Positions 1 to 12,250 of a stretch of 64,000 nt of DNA are shown piece after piece. The position numbers and the translations under genes were made by a program. The notes under the pieces were generated by a model. That model did not search any database. It saw nothing but the letters and a program-made list of their open reading frames with translations, and was not told the origin of the DNA. The stretch covers positions 163,111,427 to 163,175,426 of the forward strand of contig NC_037673.1 of assembly GCF_003255815.1 (NCBI RefSeq), in the 5' to 3' direction. Within the stretch, counting starts at the first letter, position 1, and every line of letters starts with the position of its first letter. The stretch is from Theropithecus gelada (taxonomy: Eukaryota > Chordata > Mammalia > Primates > Cercopithecidae).

Positions 1-305
1 AAAAACCAAACAAACAAACAAACAAAAAACTGAGAATTTTCTACCAGAAGTACCTCTGGAAGACTGTTATGCAGGCCAAATGAAAATGATCCCTAATAGA
101 AGATTAAAGATGTAGAATAAAAGGACAACAATAAAATGATGAACAAATGGGTAAATATAAGTGAATATTAACTATGGAATAATAATATTAATATTACTAA
201 ATAACAAAAGGTTGTATGGTAAATATTAATATGTCATGCCTCTTTGGATTTTAATACACAACCATATACATAAAATAAAATGGGGTTAAATAGTAAATGA
301 AGTTA

Positions 306-615
306 GGTCGGGCGCTGTGCCTCACGCCTGTAATCCCAGCACTTTGGGAGGCCGAGGCGGGTGGATCACCTGAGGTCAGGAGTTTGAGACCAGCCTGGAA
401 AATATGGTGAAACCCCATCTCTACTAAAAAAATACAAAAATTAGCCGAGCATGGCGGTGAGTGCCTGTAATCCCAGCTACTCGCTCCTCAGGAGGCTGAG
501 GCAGGAAAATCACTTGAACCTAGGAGGTGGAGTTTGCAGTGAGCTGAGATTGCATCACTGCACTCCAGCCTGGGCAACAGAGCAAGACTTTGTTTCAAAA
601 AAAAAAAAAAAAGAT
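306..615 (+). mobile_element. Alu (S/J type), full length
   Basis: It starts at a diverged Alu 5' end and finishes in a poly(A) tail near 601-613. A perfect 15-bp target-site duplication, TAGTAAATGAAGTTA, flanks it at 291-305 and 616-630. It is inserted into the L1M element. Confidence 0.96.
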
Positions 616-1430
616 AGTAAATGAAGTTAAACAACAAGGCAACAACCAAATATTAAGGCAAGAATGAAATATATCATTTCTAGGTCACCTCTAAAAGAAT
701 TGTAAAGGACTATGTAACTCTTTAAATAATAGAGAGCAAAAATAAGATAACAAAAAATTATCAATAAATTGAAAAGGAGGCAAGAAAAAAGAGAGAAAAG
801 AAAAAATGTTAGGACAAAACACACCGCATTGTTTTATGCTTAAACTCAAATATTAAATGTAAAAAAATTAGGTGTTCAAAATGAAGAGAAAAATTATCAG
901 GCTCGTTTATGTAATTTTTATAAAAGTCTCATCTAAAATATTCCAAAATAAGGATTCCAAATAGTTAAAAGGTAAAACAACAAAAAAAGAAAATTATATA
1001 CCTTGCAGATGTGATCCAAAAGACATTGCTTAGCTATATCAACATTAGTCTCAGTAAGTCTTAAGATTAGCAGAATTAGTAGAGATAAAGAGGAACACTT
1101 TATAATGATAATTGGATGAATTCACCAGAAAGATACAACAATTCTAAATTTGAGTGCACTGAAAACTTAGCTTGAAGATATATAAAGAATAGACGAAACT
1201 ATAAGGAGAAAAGGAAAAAAAAAGTCTAATCACAGTGGAATATTTTTACACACTTCTCTCAGACACAGATAAAACTAAAATTAATAAGAATATTAAAAAT
1301 TTGAATAACAGGATGAGTAGACTAGATCTAACGGGCATATCTAAGATGTCACTCCCTATAAAACTACAAAATGCATCTTAACTGCAGGCCAAACATTTGC
1401 AAATGGAGCATTTGCCAGGTCATCAAGCAA

Positions 1431-1610
1431 GTTTTGTTTTGTTTTGTTTTTTGTTTTGTTTTTTGAGACAGAGTCTCGCTGTGTCGCCCAGGCTGGAGTG
1501 CAGTGGCGCGATCTTGGCTCACTGCAAGCTCCACCTTCTGGGTTCACGCCATTCTCCTGCCTCAGCCTCCCGAGTAGCTGGGACTACAGGCGCCCACCAC
1601 CACGCCCGGC

Positions 1611-1641
<31 letters not shown>

Positions 1642-1769
1642 TTGTATTTTTAGTAGAGACGGGGTTTCACCGTGTTAGCCAGGATGGTCTCGATCTCTGG
1701 ACCTCATGATTTGCCCGCCTCCGCCTCCCAAAGTGCTGGGATTACAGGCGTGAGCCACCACGCCCGGCC
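1431..1769 (-). mobile_element. AluY-like, minus strand, with (TTTA)n expansion
   Basis: Poly(T) at the left and CGCCCGGCC at the right mark a minus-strand Alu. The target-site duplication CATCAAGCAA lies at 1,421-1,430 and 1,770-1,779. The middle A-rich linker has grown into a (TTTA)n microsatellite at about 1,612-1,643. The right monomer has Y-type bases (AAGCTCC, TTCACGCC). Confidence 0.95.
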
Positions 1770-2448
1770 CATCAAGCAAATTTTAAGGAAGGATTGAAAT
1801 TACTCATAGTGTATTTTTTGACCATGAAGAAATTAGCTATCAAATATTACAAAAAGATAGCTAGAAAACATTCATATAGGATGAGAATTAAGAAATACTC
1901 TTATAGATGATCTAGTCGATCAAAGAAGAAATCAATAGAGGAATATTGATATTTTGAATTAAGGAATAATGAAAGTGCTATATTAAAAAAAGTGTGGGCT
2001 GCTACAGGAAAACATTCTTAGATGCTAATCTGTGCCATTAAATGCATTTATTAAAAAGAAAGATGTGAAAATTAACTCTCCCAGAGTTTAGAAAATAACC
2101 ACAAATTGAATATAAAATAGAAAAATGGAAAACCAAATGAAATAGAAAATAAACATAGACATTAACAATGCCAAAAGCTGGACCTTTGAAAGAATTTTTT
2201 AAAGTAATAAACTTCTGTTGAGACTAATCAAGAAAAAGACAAAAGGCACAAATAACTGATGTCAGGAACAGCGAAGGCATCAATACCACTCTCTACAGAT
2301 ATTAGATATTTAAAGGTCTGATAACTTTATGCCAATAAATATAAACATCTAGATTAGACAAATCCACAAAATAATTACTAAAGAAAAACAGAAAATCTAA
2401 GCATACCTATAATTATTAAAGAAATTCAATAATAAATTAAAACGTTCC

Positions 2449-2757
2449 AGCAGGGTGCGGTGGCTCACGCCTGTGGCCAGCACTTTGGGCGTCCGAGGCA
2501 GGCAGATCACCAGGTTAGGAGATTGAGACCATCCTGGAGAACATGGTGAAACTCCATCTCTACTAAAAATACAAAAAATTAGCCTGGCATGGTGGCAGGT
2601 GCCTGTAGTTCCAGCTACTCGGGAGGCTGAGGCAGGAGAATCGCTTGAACCCGGGAGGCGGAGGTTGCAGTGAGGAGATCGTGCCACTGCACTCCAGCCT
2701 GGCGACAGAGCGAGACTCCGTCTCAAAACACGAACAAGCAAGCAAACAAACAAAAAA
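2449..2757 (+). mobile_element. AluS-like, plus strand
   Basis: A full-length Alu with S-type bases (ATCGCTTGAACCCGGGAGG) and an interrupted CAAA-type tail. The flanks continue the L1M. I saw no convincing target-site duplication. Confidence 0.93.
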
Positions 2758-3577
2758 CTAGCAGACTTGGGAGGAAGATTACCTTAATTTCATGAAAATT
2801 ACTTACAAAATAGATAAATAAATCACAGTCAATATTATATTTGGTATAACGTATTGCAAGCTTTTCCTCTGAGATTGGGTACAAGTAAGTCTAATAACAT
2901 GACTTGTATTCAATATTATAGTAAATGTTGTAGCCAATATAATAAAGCAAGAAAAAAAGAAAAATGCAATAACTGAGAACAAAGAAACAAAACTGTTAAT
3001 TCATAGACAACATGATTAACTATATGAAAAGTTAAAAAATCTGCATAAAATTGTTTTAATGAGTAAGGTCAATGTATAAAATGACCTGTATTGCTTTAAA
3101 TGAGCAATTGGACAATGAATTTCATGAAAGCAAGCCATTTATGAGAGCATAGGAAAAACAAACCTCTTAAAAGAACAAACCTCGTAAGAGCTGTGCATAA
3201 CTCTACCAATGAAACGTAAAATATTACTGAGAGAAGATAAAGACGACCTAAATAAATTGAGCCAAAGTTTTTAGAATTTCTTTCTCTGGGTAGAACTTGT
3301 AAAATTGATGGCAAATGCATTTGGAAATGCCAGGGTGAAGAATAGCCAGTGAAATCTAAAGCAATAAAACAGAATTGAAGGACTTACTGTACCCACTCTC
3401 AAGATTTTATTATTGGGTTATAACAATTATGACAGAAAGATATTGTGTAAACATAGACAAACTAAACAATGAAATAAAATAAAAATTCCGTAAACAGACT
3501 CACCTATGTATTGATTTATGACATAATTCGCACTGCAGAATGAGAGAAGCACAGTTTTCTCAAGAAATGTTGCTACC

Positions 3578-3860
3578 GGCCGGGCGCCGTGGCTCACGCC
3601 TGTAATCCCAGCACTTTGGGAGGCCGAGGCGGGCGGATCATGAGGTCAGGAAATCGAGACCATCTTGGCTAACACGGTGAAAACCCGTCTCTACTAAAAA
3701 TGCAAAAAATTAGCCGGGCGAGGTGGCGGGCGCCTGTAGTCCCAGCTACTCGGGAGGCTGAGGCAGGAGAATGGCATGAACCCGGGAGGCGGAGCTTGCA
3801 GTGAGCCGAGATAGCGCCACTGCCCTCCAGCCTGGGCGACAGAGCGAGACTCTTGTCTCA
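3578..3860 (+). mobile_element. AluY-like, first of a three-Alu cluster
   Basis: It begins GGCCGGGCGCCG immediately after AAGAAATGTTGCTACC (3,562-3,577). The same 16 bases do not follow this Alu. They reappear after the next Alu, at 4,282-4,297. The tail runs directly into a polypurine tract instead of a plain poly(A). Confidence 0.95.
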
Positions 3861-3950
3861 AAGAAAGGAAAGGGGAAAGGGGAAACGGGAAAGGGGAAAG
3901 GGGAAAGGGCAAAGGGCAAAGGGGAAGGGGGAAAGGGGAAAAGGGAGAAA
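3861..3950 (+). repeat. (GGGGAAA)n-like polypurine tract
   Basis: About 90 bases are almost entirely G and A, in units close to GGGGAAA. They form the tail of the preceding Alu and separate it from a 27-base linker before the next. Repeated runs of three to four G make G-quadruplex or triplex formation plausible. The length is likely to vary between people. Confidence 0.93.
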
Positions 3951-3977
3951 CTATGAAGACTCAAAAATGTAAGCAGC

Positions 3978-4281
3978 GGCTGGGCGCGGTGGCTCACGCC
4001 TGTAATCCCAGCACACTGGGAGGCCGAGGCGGGGGAATCATGAGGTCAGGAGATTGAGACCATCCTGGCTAACACGGTGAAACCCCGTTTCTACTAAAAA
4101 TCCAGAAAAAAAAATTATCTGGGCGTGGTGGCGGGCGCCTGTGGTGTAGGCTACTGGAAAGGCTGAAGTAGGAGAATGGCGTGAACCCGGGAGGCGGAGC
4201 TTGCAGTGAGCCGAGATCGCGCCACCACACTCCAGCCTGGGCGACAGAGCGAGACTCCGTCTCAAAAAAGAAAGAAAAAGA
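3978..4281 (+). mobile_element. AluY-like, second of cluster
   Basis: A full Alu with Y-type bases (AATGGCGTGAACCCGGGAGG) and an impure tail of A and AAAG. Its right flank is the second copy of the 16-base duplication that lies before the first Alu of the cluster. Confidence 0.95.
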
Positions 4282-4300
4282 AAGAAATGTTGCTACCTCT

Positions 4301-4602
4301 GGCTGGGCGCGGTGGCTCACGCCTGTAATCCCAGGACTTTCGGAGGTCGAGGCGGGCGGATCACGAGGTCAGGGGTTTGAGAACAGCCTGGCCAACATGG
4401 TGAAACCACGTCTCTATAAAGGTACAAAAAATTTCGGGCGTTGTGGTGGGCACCTGTATTCCCAGTTACTCCGGAGGCTGAGACAGGAGAATCGCCTGAA
4501 CCCGGGAGGTGGTGGTTGCAGTGAGCCGAGATTGCGCCACTGCACTCCAGCCTGGGCGACAGGGCAAGACTCTTATCTCAAAAAAAAAAAAAAAAAAAAA
4601 AA
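4301..4602 (+). mobile_element. AluS-like, third of cluster
   Basis: A full-length Alu with S-type bases and a long pure poly(A) at 4,581-4,602. Its own duplication is GTTGCTACCT at 4,289-4,298 and 4,603-4,612, after which the L1M sequence resumes. Confidence 0.95.
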
Positions 4603-5929
4603 GTTGCTACCTTAATTGGATATCCATACAGAAAAAATACAAGACTACTTCTTATCATATACAAAAAATACTTTCAGGTGAATTATAGCTTATATTATGA
4701 AAGATAAATAATGTTTATAGAACATAAAATTTGTCATGGGGAAGCTTTTGTGAAGAGATACTATAGATTATAAAATAAGGAAAAGCATAGGTATTTAGGT
4801 GGCATTTACAGTAAGAACACTGGTATATTAAAGCACAGGATTAATAGCTTATATCCAAAATATACAAAGAGCTCCTACAAGTCAATTAGGAAAAGAGCTA
4901 TAATACAGTAGAAAAGAAAATGGACAAGTATTTGAAATCACTTCAGAAAAGATGTCTAATGCCTAATATACACTTGTAAAACATGCTCAGCCTCATTAGT
5001 TATCAGAGTTTTGCAAATTAAAACCATAAGTGATACCACTACACATCTGGCAGAATGTTTAAAAATAAAAATACTGAGGGTACCAAATGCTAGCAAGGAT
5101 GTGGAGCAACTGGAACTCTTATAGGCTCTTAGTAGGTGTGCACACTCTCCTGGGGGAACTAAAGTTGGAAATACACATACCCAGAAATTTTACTGTTAGG
5201 TATTAGCTTGAACCATGTAAAATTTTCAATATTTGCCATTACAAACGACAAGTTTATACGGTCCAAACTAACATATCCAGTTGAAACTCATACAGATATA
5301 TCGAAAGTGTGTATAAAAATATCCATTGTAATGTTACTTGTAAGAGCTCCAAACCAGAGGCAGCATAAATGATAATCAGCTGTAGAGTGAATAAATAAAT
5401 TGTGATAAATTCACCTAATGCAATACAGTATAGAAAGGAAATAAGTGAACTATAGCTATGCACAATAAAATGAATATAAAGGAAGGCGCTTTATTATTTC
5501 ATTAGTAAAAAATGAGGACAGGCAAAAATCATAGTGTTTAGAAAAGTCTAGGTATCTAAACTATAGGGAAAAGCAAGGAAATGATGATCAAAACAATTAC
5601 TTTGGAAAGAGAGGGAAGAAGTATGATGGAAAGAGAGCACAAGGGTCTTCCAAAGCACTGGCAACGTTTCATTGCTTCACCAGGAAGGTGGTTATAGGGA
5701 TGTCCATTTTGTAATACATCATCCATCTGTACATTTTTATTTTGATCTCTACAGTTGAAAATTTTATAGTAATAAGAGGTTCAATAAGATAATATAGTGT
5801 AACGGCTAATATGCATGCCAAATTATAAACAGAATATTACTCCCAAAAATTACTCGTTATCAAAAACAGAGTCCACATATTTGATTTGTCACATGGGGAG
5901 CTCCCTCGCTTATGTTATTTTTGAGCAGC

Positions 5930-6320
5930 AGGATGACCTATTCAACAACAAGTTTACCTATTCAGCAAATATTTAGTGCCTCGTAAGTACAAACACTGTT
6001 CCAGGTGCTGTTTCAGCCATGAGGACAATACAGAAATCTCTGCTTTCATATATCTTATACTCTAGTGGGAGAGAGAAATAATAAAGCACAATAGATAAGA
6101 AAATTATATAAATGTTAGAAAATTGTAAGTGTTAAGGAGGAAAATAAAGCAGAAGCAAGAATTTTTTTAATGAATTCTCAAGTGGAGTTACAATTTTAGA
6201 TATGAGGACCTCTGTAAAATGAAATGATAATTCAGCAAATGAGGGATCTAACCACATTGTTATCTAAGGAAAGAGCATCCCAGCCCGAGAAATAGCGAGG
6301 GCAAAAAGTAACAGAAAACA
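5930..6320 (-). mobile_element. L2 LINE 3' end, minus strand
   Basis: Read on the plus strand it shows the complement of an L2 3' end: an AGCAAATATTTAGTGCC-like stretch, then 'ccaggtgctgtt', 'tagtggga' and 'aaagagcatccca'. It is diverged and therefore old. Confidence 0.65.
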
Positions 6321-6869
6321 TACTCTCCAGAAATTATCTCAATCAAAGCAACTTCTGGATTCTAACAGAAATCAACTGATGAAACCAGGAAAATAAAGGA
6401 GATGCACTAATACAAAATTAGTAATGATTCTTGTGGTCTGACCTCAGACTTGTAAGCGCAGGGTATCATTGTAAACAAGCCTTGAAAAAAGTTTCTTCCA
6501 ACAGCGTCAGACTAAGTGGTTACATCTTGGAGACCATCTATATGAACTTTCCAGATGAATGAGAAAACAAGCACATGAACAATGTTTTCAAATGTTATAT
6601 CAAAGAGCTCTTGTGGATCAAGACAAAATTTTCAGGGAGATCATCATAGATGGATTTAAAAAGTTCTGTGTTGCCAAAAAATTAGAATAAAAGTGAAAAT
6701 TACGTGCTCTCAAACATGGTTATCAGTCAAAAAGTGACTTTACTGCTGATGAAGATTGATGTTGAAGATGCCTGTGAAGAATTTGAATGAAGTTATTTCA
6801 GGAAATGTGAAAGTATTAAAAATGCATAAATTAATACTTAAAAATATCTAATCATAGTTGTATGTCCAA
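6321..6869. other. Unassigned AT-rich DNA
   Basis: I recognise no gene or repeat here. It sits between an L2 fragment and an L1 3' end and may be old L1-related DNA. Confidence 0.5.
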
Positions 6870-7330
6870 ACAAAAACTGTACATGAATGTATACAGCTGC
6901 ATTATACATCGTAGCCAAAAGGTGAAAGCCATATGTCCATCAACTAAAGGATAATTAAAATATGGTAGATCCATTCCATGGAATATTACTTGGTTATAAA
7001 AGGAATGGGGATACTGATACATGTTACAAAATGGGTGAAGTTGAAAACATCATGCTAACTGAAAGAAGGCAGGCACAAAAGACCACATTATATAATTCCA
7101 TTCATATGAAATACCTAGAAAAGGGAAATTTATAGAGACAGAACATTAATTATTGGTTGCCTGTATTGGGGGAGGTGATGGAGGAACAAGAAGGTAATAG
7201 CTGAAAGGTATAGGTTTCTTTTTGAAACTCAGTGAATATACTACAAACCATTGAACTGTGTAATTCAAATACTTGAATAGTATGGTACTTGAATTGTATC
7301 CAAATAAGTTTTTTAAATAGATAATCTTGA
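6870..7330 (+). mobile_element. L1M-type 3' end (L1MB-like)
   Basis: It contains the usual late-ORF2 order: 'catcgtagccaaaaggtg', 'catatgtccatcaacta', 'ccatggaatattactt', then the 3' UTR ending around 'gaattgtatcc'. Only the last ~460 bases are present, a typical 5'-truncated copy. Confidence 0.85.
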
Positions 7331-9550
7331 ATAGGTATGTGTAACTAAATGAAAAAAAAAATTAAATAGAAGTAGGCATTTTAGGATTTCAGCTCTAAGT
7401 CTACCCCTGCACATGTCTACACTCATCATAAACATTTCTTCCTGGATCTTCTCTTTGGAAAAACAGGGGCCCATTCCAAAGACTTCTGAAAATGTTCATT
7501 TGCTTGGTTGGATATAGAAATAAAATAGTGGGCCATGGGAATGTTGAAGAATTTTAGTTCATTCTGGTTTCTACCTTGATCTTCCTCCCCAGTTTTGAGC
7601 TAGATCCCTAAGTATTTGTCACTGGGTCCCTACTTTTTTCCCTGGGACGACTTTGAATGTTAGAAGATGGAGATGGGGACAGATTAAGGCCTAAGTGGTT
7701 CTAATCAGGGAATGACTATGTTGCCAACAGCCATATATAATTCAAAATAAGAGCGAACCAAACCTAAACACAAATCTTGCAAGTAGGTGGAAATTCAAAT
7801 AGCTTTCCAGCTTTTTTGATTGCAAAACTGTAGATCAGCTCATCAGAACTGCCTCATCTCTCCTTTTTTTCTCTCTTCTTGCTCGGATGGCATACTCTGT
7901 CATGACACTATTGCCCTAAGCAATATTTCACCAGCCTGTGGGGCAACCTAGCATGGAAAACAGGAAAGGCAGATGCTGAGCACCAGGATGTATCTTACTT
8001 TGGCTCTGGGTAGAGAAATTAGTATGTATATAAATGCAAAAATATAACTATGTTGTGATTTTAGCATTTACAGAGAAGACGTTTTCTTTTTTTCTTTTAG
8101 AAATTAATTTGCTTCTGCTATAAATCCTCAATTTAATTCTCTTTGTCTCTGACAGTGTAAAAGGTATCTTAAGTAGTCACGAAGGTGTAGGCCAAAGAGT
8201 TTGACTCGACATGGGCCAAAAGTGGCAGAAATTTAATCGGATCAACCTGGTTTTCCATAGATTTCTATAGAAATGAAGGAGGCTAACAGGAAAACACAAT
8301 CAACATGCACATGCAACCGTAAACCATGTCTGCCTGTGTTCCCATAATGATTGAATCATTAGTGGTGCCATATTGTATCGGTATTTTCCACACTGCCTTA
8401 GGCATAACAGTCAAAATGTGACTGCCGTATCCATTGACAGTTTGACAGTTTCTACCTGAATCAAAATCTCCAGAAAAGCACGCCAGCTTAGAAAGTAACT
8501 GCTGTCACAAAATTAAATTGGAAATAATTTACAAATACATCAGCAGTTACTTTGTAAGCAATCACTCTACAATTAGCATTTTACTAGGCCTTTTTAAAAA
8601 GGTTTTTATTTGCTTATTTATTGTTATTTTTCTCCCACACAGTGTTTTAAGAAACCCTTCCCCATACAATTAAAATTAAATAGAAATTTTAGTGCTGTGA
8701 AAATGGTAGAATTTCAAACAATCACTAAAAATGGGGAAATGCTACATTATATTTTAAATAACAAAAAGACAATTAAAAAATTAAAATATATGGAGGGATT
8801 GTATCTGCTTCATTCATATGTTTAATATCATGGCAATAATTCAGTGTTGATTTTATAATTCTGGAAACTTTTCAGTATTCTTTCTCCGGTAGCTAACCTG
8901 TATTTACTCAGAATATCAATCAGTTGCATTTTTGGAGTGCATAAAACACTCTCTAATTAAGCCTTATTTAATTTGTTTTAACTCAGAGTGCAAAGGAGAT
9001 GGCACAATGTGAATTCCTCATTATAGTAACCTCTCCTCAAAACTACAAATGGGTATGAAGTGATATCTGTGTGTGTGTTTTTGTACTATAACATCATTCA
9101 CAGAAGCAGTTCCTCAGAAAGATGATAACAATAATAATGACACTTAGCATTTATATAGCATTTTCTATCTTCACAACGCTTTATAAACCCTAACTAAATA
9201 ATGGTACTTGCAAGAATGAGGTTAAGGCATCAATGAATCAGCATGTAACGTTTGTCCTCTGAAACATCACCTTTCGCTGTCAGTTCCCGTGGGATAGATT
9301 GCCCCTCATGATGGATTAAAACCAGATACAATTGATTGGCTGATCTCAGCCTGCACTCCAAAGGAACCTCCATAGCCTTTGGATGTTTATACTGATTAAC
9401 TCAAGCAGAGGCATCTTTATTTGTGGTCTCAGACCAGCCCTCCACTGACAGAGCCAAGTGAAGACTTTTAAGTAATTATTTGGACAATTCAGTCCCAAAT
9501 CTCCTCTCATTCGGAGGCACACTAAGATAGTTGCTTGACTACTCTATACC
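7331..9550. other. Unique AT-rich DNA, no gene seen
   Basis: I see no coding pattern and no recognisable element, apart from a weak SINE/LINE-like stretch near 9,130-9,200 that I could not assign. Confidence 0.6.
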
Positions 9551-9554
9551 CGGG

Positions 9555-9790
9555 TTTTTCAAAACTCAACCATATTGACATTTGGGGCTGGAAAATTGTT
9601 TGCAGCAGAGAGATATCCTGCGTATGGTAGGATGTTTAGCAGCGCCCTTGGCTTCTATCCACTAGGTGCCGGTAGCACGCATCCCCCACCTCACCCCCTA
9701 GGTGTGAAAACCAAAAATGCCTTCAGATATTGCCAAACATTCTCTGTGGAGCAAAATGTCCCCCAGTTGAGAACCACTGCTCTATGCTTT
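9555..9790 (-). mobile_element. MER20 (hAT-Charlie MITE), minus strand
   Basis: Both ends match MER20 in reverse: a 'gtttttcaaaactcaacca' left end with 'attgacatttggggc', then 'ggtaggatgtttagcagc', and 'ttgagaaccactgc' at the right. The length, about 235 bases, fits a full-length copy. MER20 copies have been reported as regulatory DNA in endometrial stromal cells of placental mammals; nothing here shows activity of this copy. Confidence 0.93.
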
Positions 9791-12250
9791 GCTGGTGGTT
9801 AGACATCCTTATTCTGTGTCTTAACAATGCATATTTATTTGTCTCCAGCAGTGCCTCCTTTGACAGTGAATTTCAGGTGTGTTATTCCAGTTTGACTTTC
9901 ACGAACTGGAAAACCTCAAGGACGTGGTTTAGGAAACTTTCAAGTCAGTTCAGATAACATACTGCCTCACTGCCTACCCCAGTACCCAGAGTAAGGAATT
10001 CTTCGACACTGCACAAAGCAGCAGTATCAACATAACCTGAAAATCAGTTTAGCATTACAGTTTATGAAAAACTTATTTCACAGGGTTTTGAGATAAGTTG
10101 ACAGTGGCTAGTTTGAAAGCTCAGCCTTACACATTTTGCTTCTCAGCTGGGCTTAGAAAATTGTTGCAACTGTAGTTGTAAGGAAAATACTACCTCAAGG
10201 CCCGATCATAAAAGCTTCTATCAGACAGATGTCTGCGGTTATTTTTGGTTCTGTATTCAGTAAGTTTTATATGGACCTAATTCCTAGAAAAACTCCCCAG
10301 TCTGTTTACATGGACAGGATAAACTGGCTGTGTTTTCTTTGTATTCCTAGTGTGAGCTGGTAATTATCCATCTACTGCTGGGATATTTCATGTAAATGGT
10401 GGACATTTTAGACACCATGTGCATCCTTAATCTCCCTAGGATTCTCTAGGAACAAAATTATTTGATATGAAAACCTTTGATATTACAAGTTGTGTTTAAC
10501 ATTTCAAGCCTCATTTGCATCAGTTCAGTTCACTGATCTGTTAAGCACACAGGACGACGAATCATGGAGAGAGGGAAACCTATAGATGCACTCAGTAGCC
10601 TGAAGGTATATTACAGAAAATAATAAAAGTGAACTGCTGAAGTATCTACAGTTTATTAGCATAGGGTATAGTTAGTGAGGCAGTAGAATACTATCTCAGA
10701 ATATTTTTCTGAATAAATAAATAATTGAAAAGATGGGTGGATGGTGAAGATGAGTAAGAATTTCTTGATGTATAGATTATGCATACTGTGCGTCTGGCAC
10801 ATTGTATTGTGAGCTGATTATCCAAGCATGAATGTAGCAAATCCTCTATTGATCTAAATACTACAGCATCAAATCTTGGTCTTTTTTTATTTTTATTTTC
10901 TGCAAATCGCTAAAGGCTTTGACAATTTCCACGTGGGCTAGAACTAGGCAAGCAGTCAAACAGTTCCTGTACATCAAGGAGGTACTTACTGATGGCTGTA
11001 GCCGAAACACCTGCTAACCTGCTATTGTAAGCATTTATCTGGTATTTGCCTGCGGCAGAAATAAATGAATAAATAAACTTTCACCAGTCATAGTACATGA
11101 GTTAATGTATTATAGCATTATGTAAAGTAGCAAAGCACATTCTTCTGGGGCTTTTAAAAAATCATTATTTGTGGCAGGTTAGAACATATCTGCTAGCTTC
11201 TCTCTTCCATTTTCCTCACTTAAGTTTCTATCAGAGCCCTCACAACTACAGGGCTAGTTGGCCTTTGCTCTCTCAAGAATACCTTTGAGAAAACCGCCTT
11301 CCTAATCCTCAAAGAGTTTTAAAATGGCATTACAAAGGGGATGGATATATTAAACACCTCAGCTGTCAATGAGCAGAATCAATAACTGTGGGTACATAGC
11401 TTACATTATGTCTACTTACACAAGGCTTGCAATATTTGGAAAGGAGAGCTTTTCTTTTGACAACTTGGCACCAGCTGTTTCAAGAAATAACACAGCTGTA
11501 TATCCCTAACACACCTGCCTCTTCTTTCATAATGTTAGAAGAAAACAAAAGTATAAAACAATGACCAGAGAGGTCAGACCACTGCCAGAAGCCTGATTTG
11601 CAACAGTATTTTCATTTGAATGTTTAAAAAGTATTGAGGCTACATTACCAATTAAAGTTAAACACAAGAATCTAGAGTTGGTTTCTTCAAAACTTTAAAG
11701 CTTTAAGGGAACAATACTTCAGTAAGTAGAGTACATAAAATATATCACTGGGACAGCAATATCATTAAACAAAATTTTTACAATAAACACCATCACTCAA
11801 TATAAAAAAGAAATGCATTGTGTTTCAGAATATCATGTCCATAGACTTGTCTTGAAATATACTTTGAAGGCTAAATTTATTTTTATGCTTTCTATAAAAT
11901 TTGCTGCAATTTTTAAAAACTCCTTTTCTTTTCTAATTAATAAATCCTGTCAGGAACATTGCGTGTGTCAGAACCTCATATGAGAGTATGCTGCCAGTCA
12001 TGCATGCTACCTAAAATAAAGAGAGGAGAGAGTTTAACCCATCTCATTTTTAGCATCTTATTTAAACATCTGCATCTTACTATCTATTGGAGAAATGTTC
12101 CTAGTTTAACTTCTTCAGCTATTGTTGCCTAATTTTCTTATTTGGCAACAAGAGTACAATGGTAGAAGTTAAAAATGGACAACATCCTTGGCGTTATATC
12201 CAAATTTGCACAGAATCAGCTATCTGTTATATTTCCTTGAAAGACAATTG
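9791..12250. other. Unique AT-rich DNA, no gene seen
   Basis: No repeat family or exon-like sequence is recognised. Confidence 0.6.

Larger units (their letters stand above)
1..5780 (+). mobile_element. Old L1M LINE, ORF2 to 3' end, decayed and interrupted
   Basis: The DNA between the Alus follows an old L1M element in order. It starts in the segment before the endonuclease region, which opens outside the window. It then passes the endonuclease-like part around 1,084-1,400, the reverse-transcriptase part around 1,800-3,100, and the C-terminal part around 3,250-5,100. It ends in an L1M-like 3' UTR near 5,780. The frames are broken by many stops and indels, so it is a dead copy with no coding capacity. 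Alus inserted at 306, 1,431, 2,449, 3,578, 3,978 and 4,301; on either side of each the L1 resumes at the next expected point, so they landed later. The A-rich (CAAA)n at 1-27 looks like the tail of another Alu ending just outside the window. The subfamily is assigned by eye only. Confidence 0.85.

Noticed and set aside
4181..4615. A 144-codon frame
   Set aside because: It is a translation across two Alus and their tails.
1..5780. An intact, active L1
   Set aside because: The frame is full of stops and indels, the family is old, and several Alus interrupt it.
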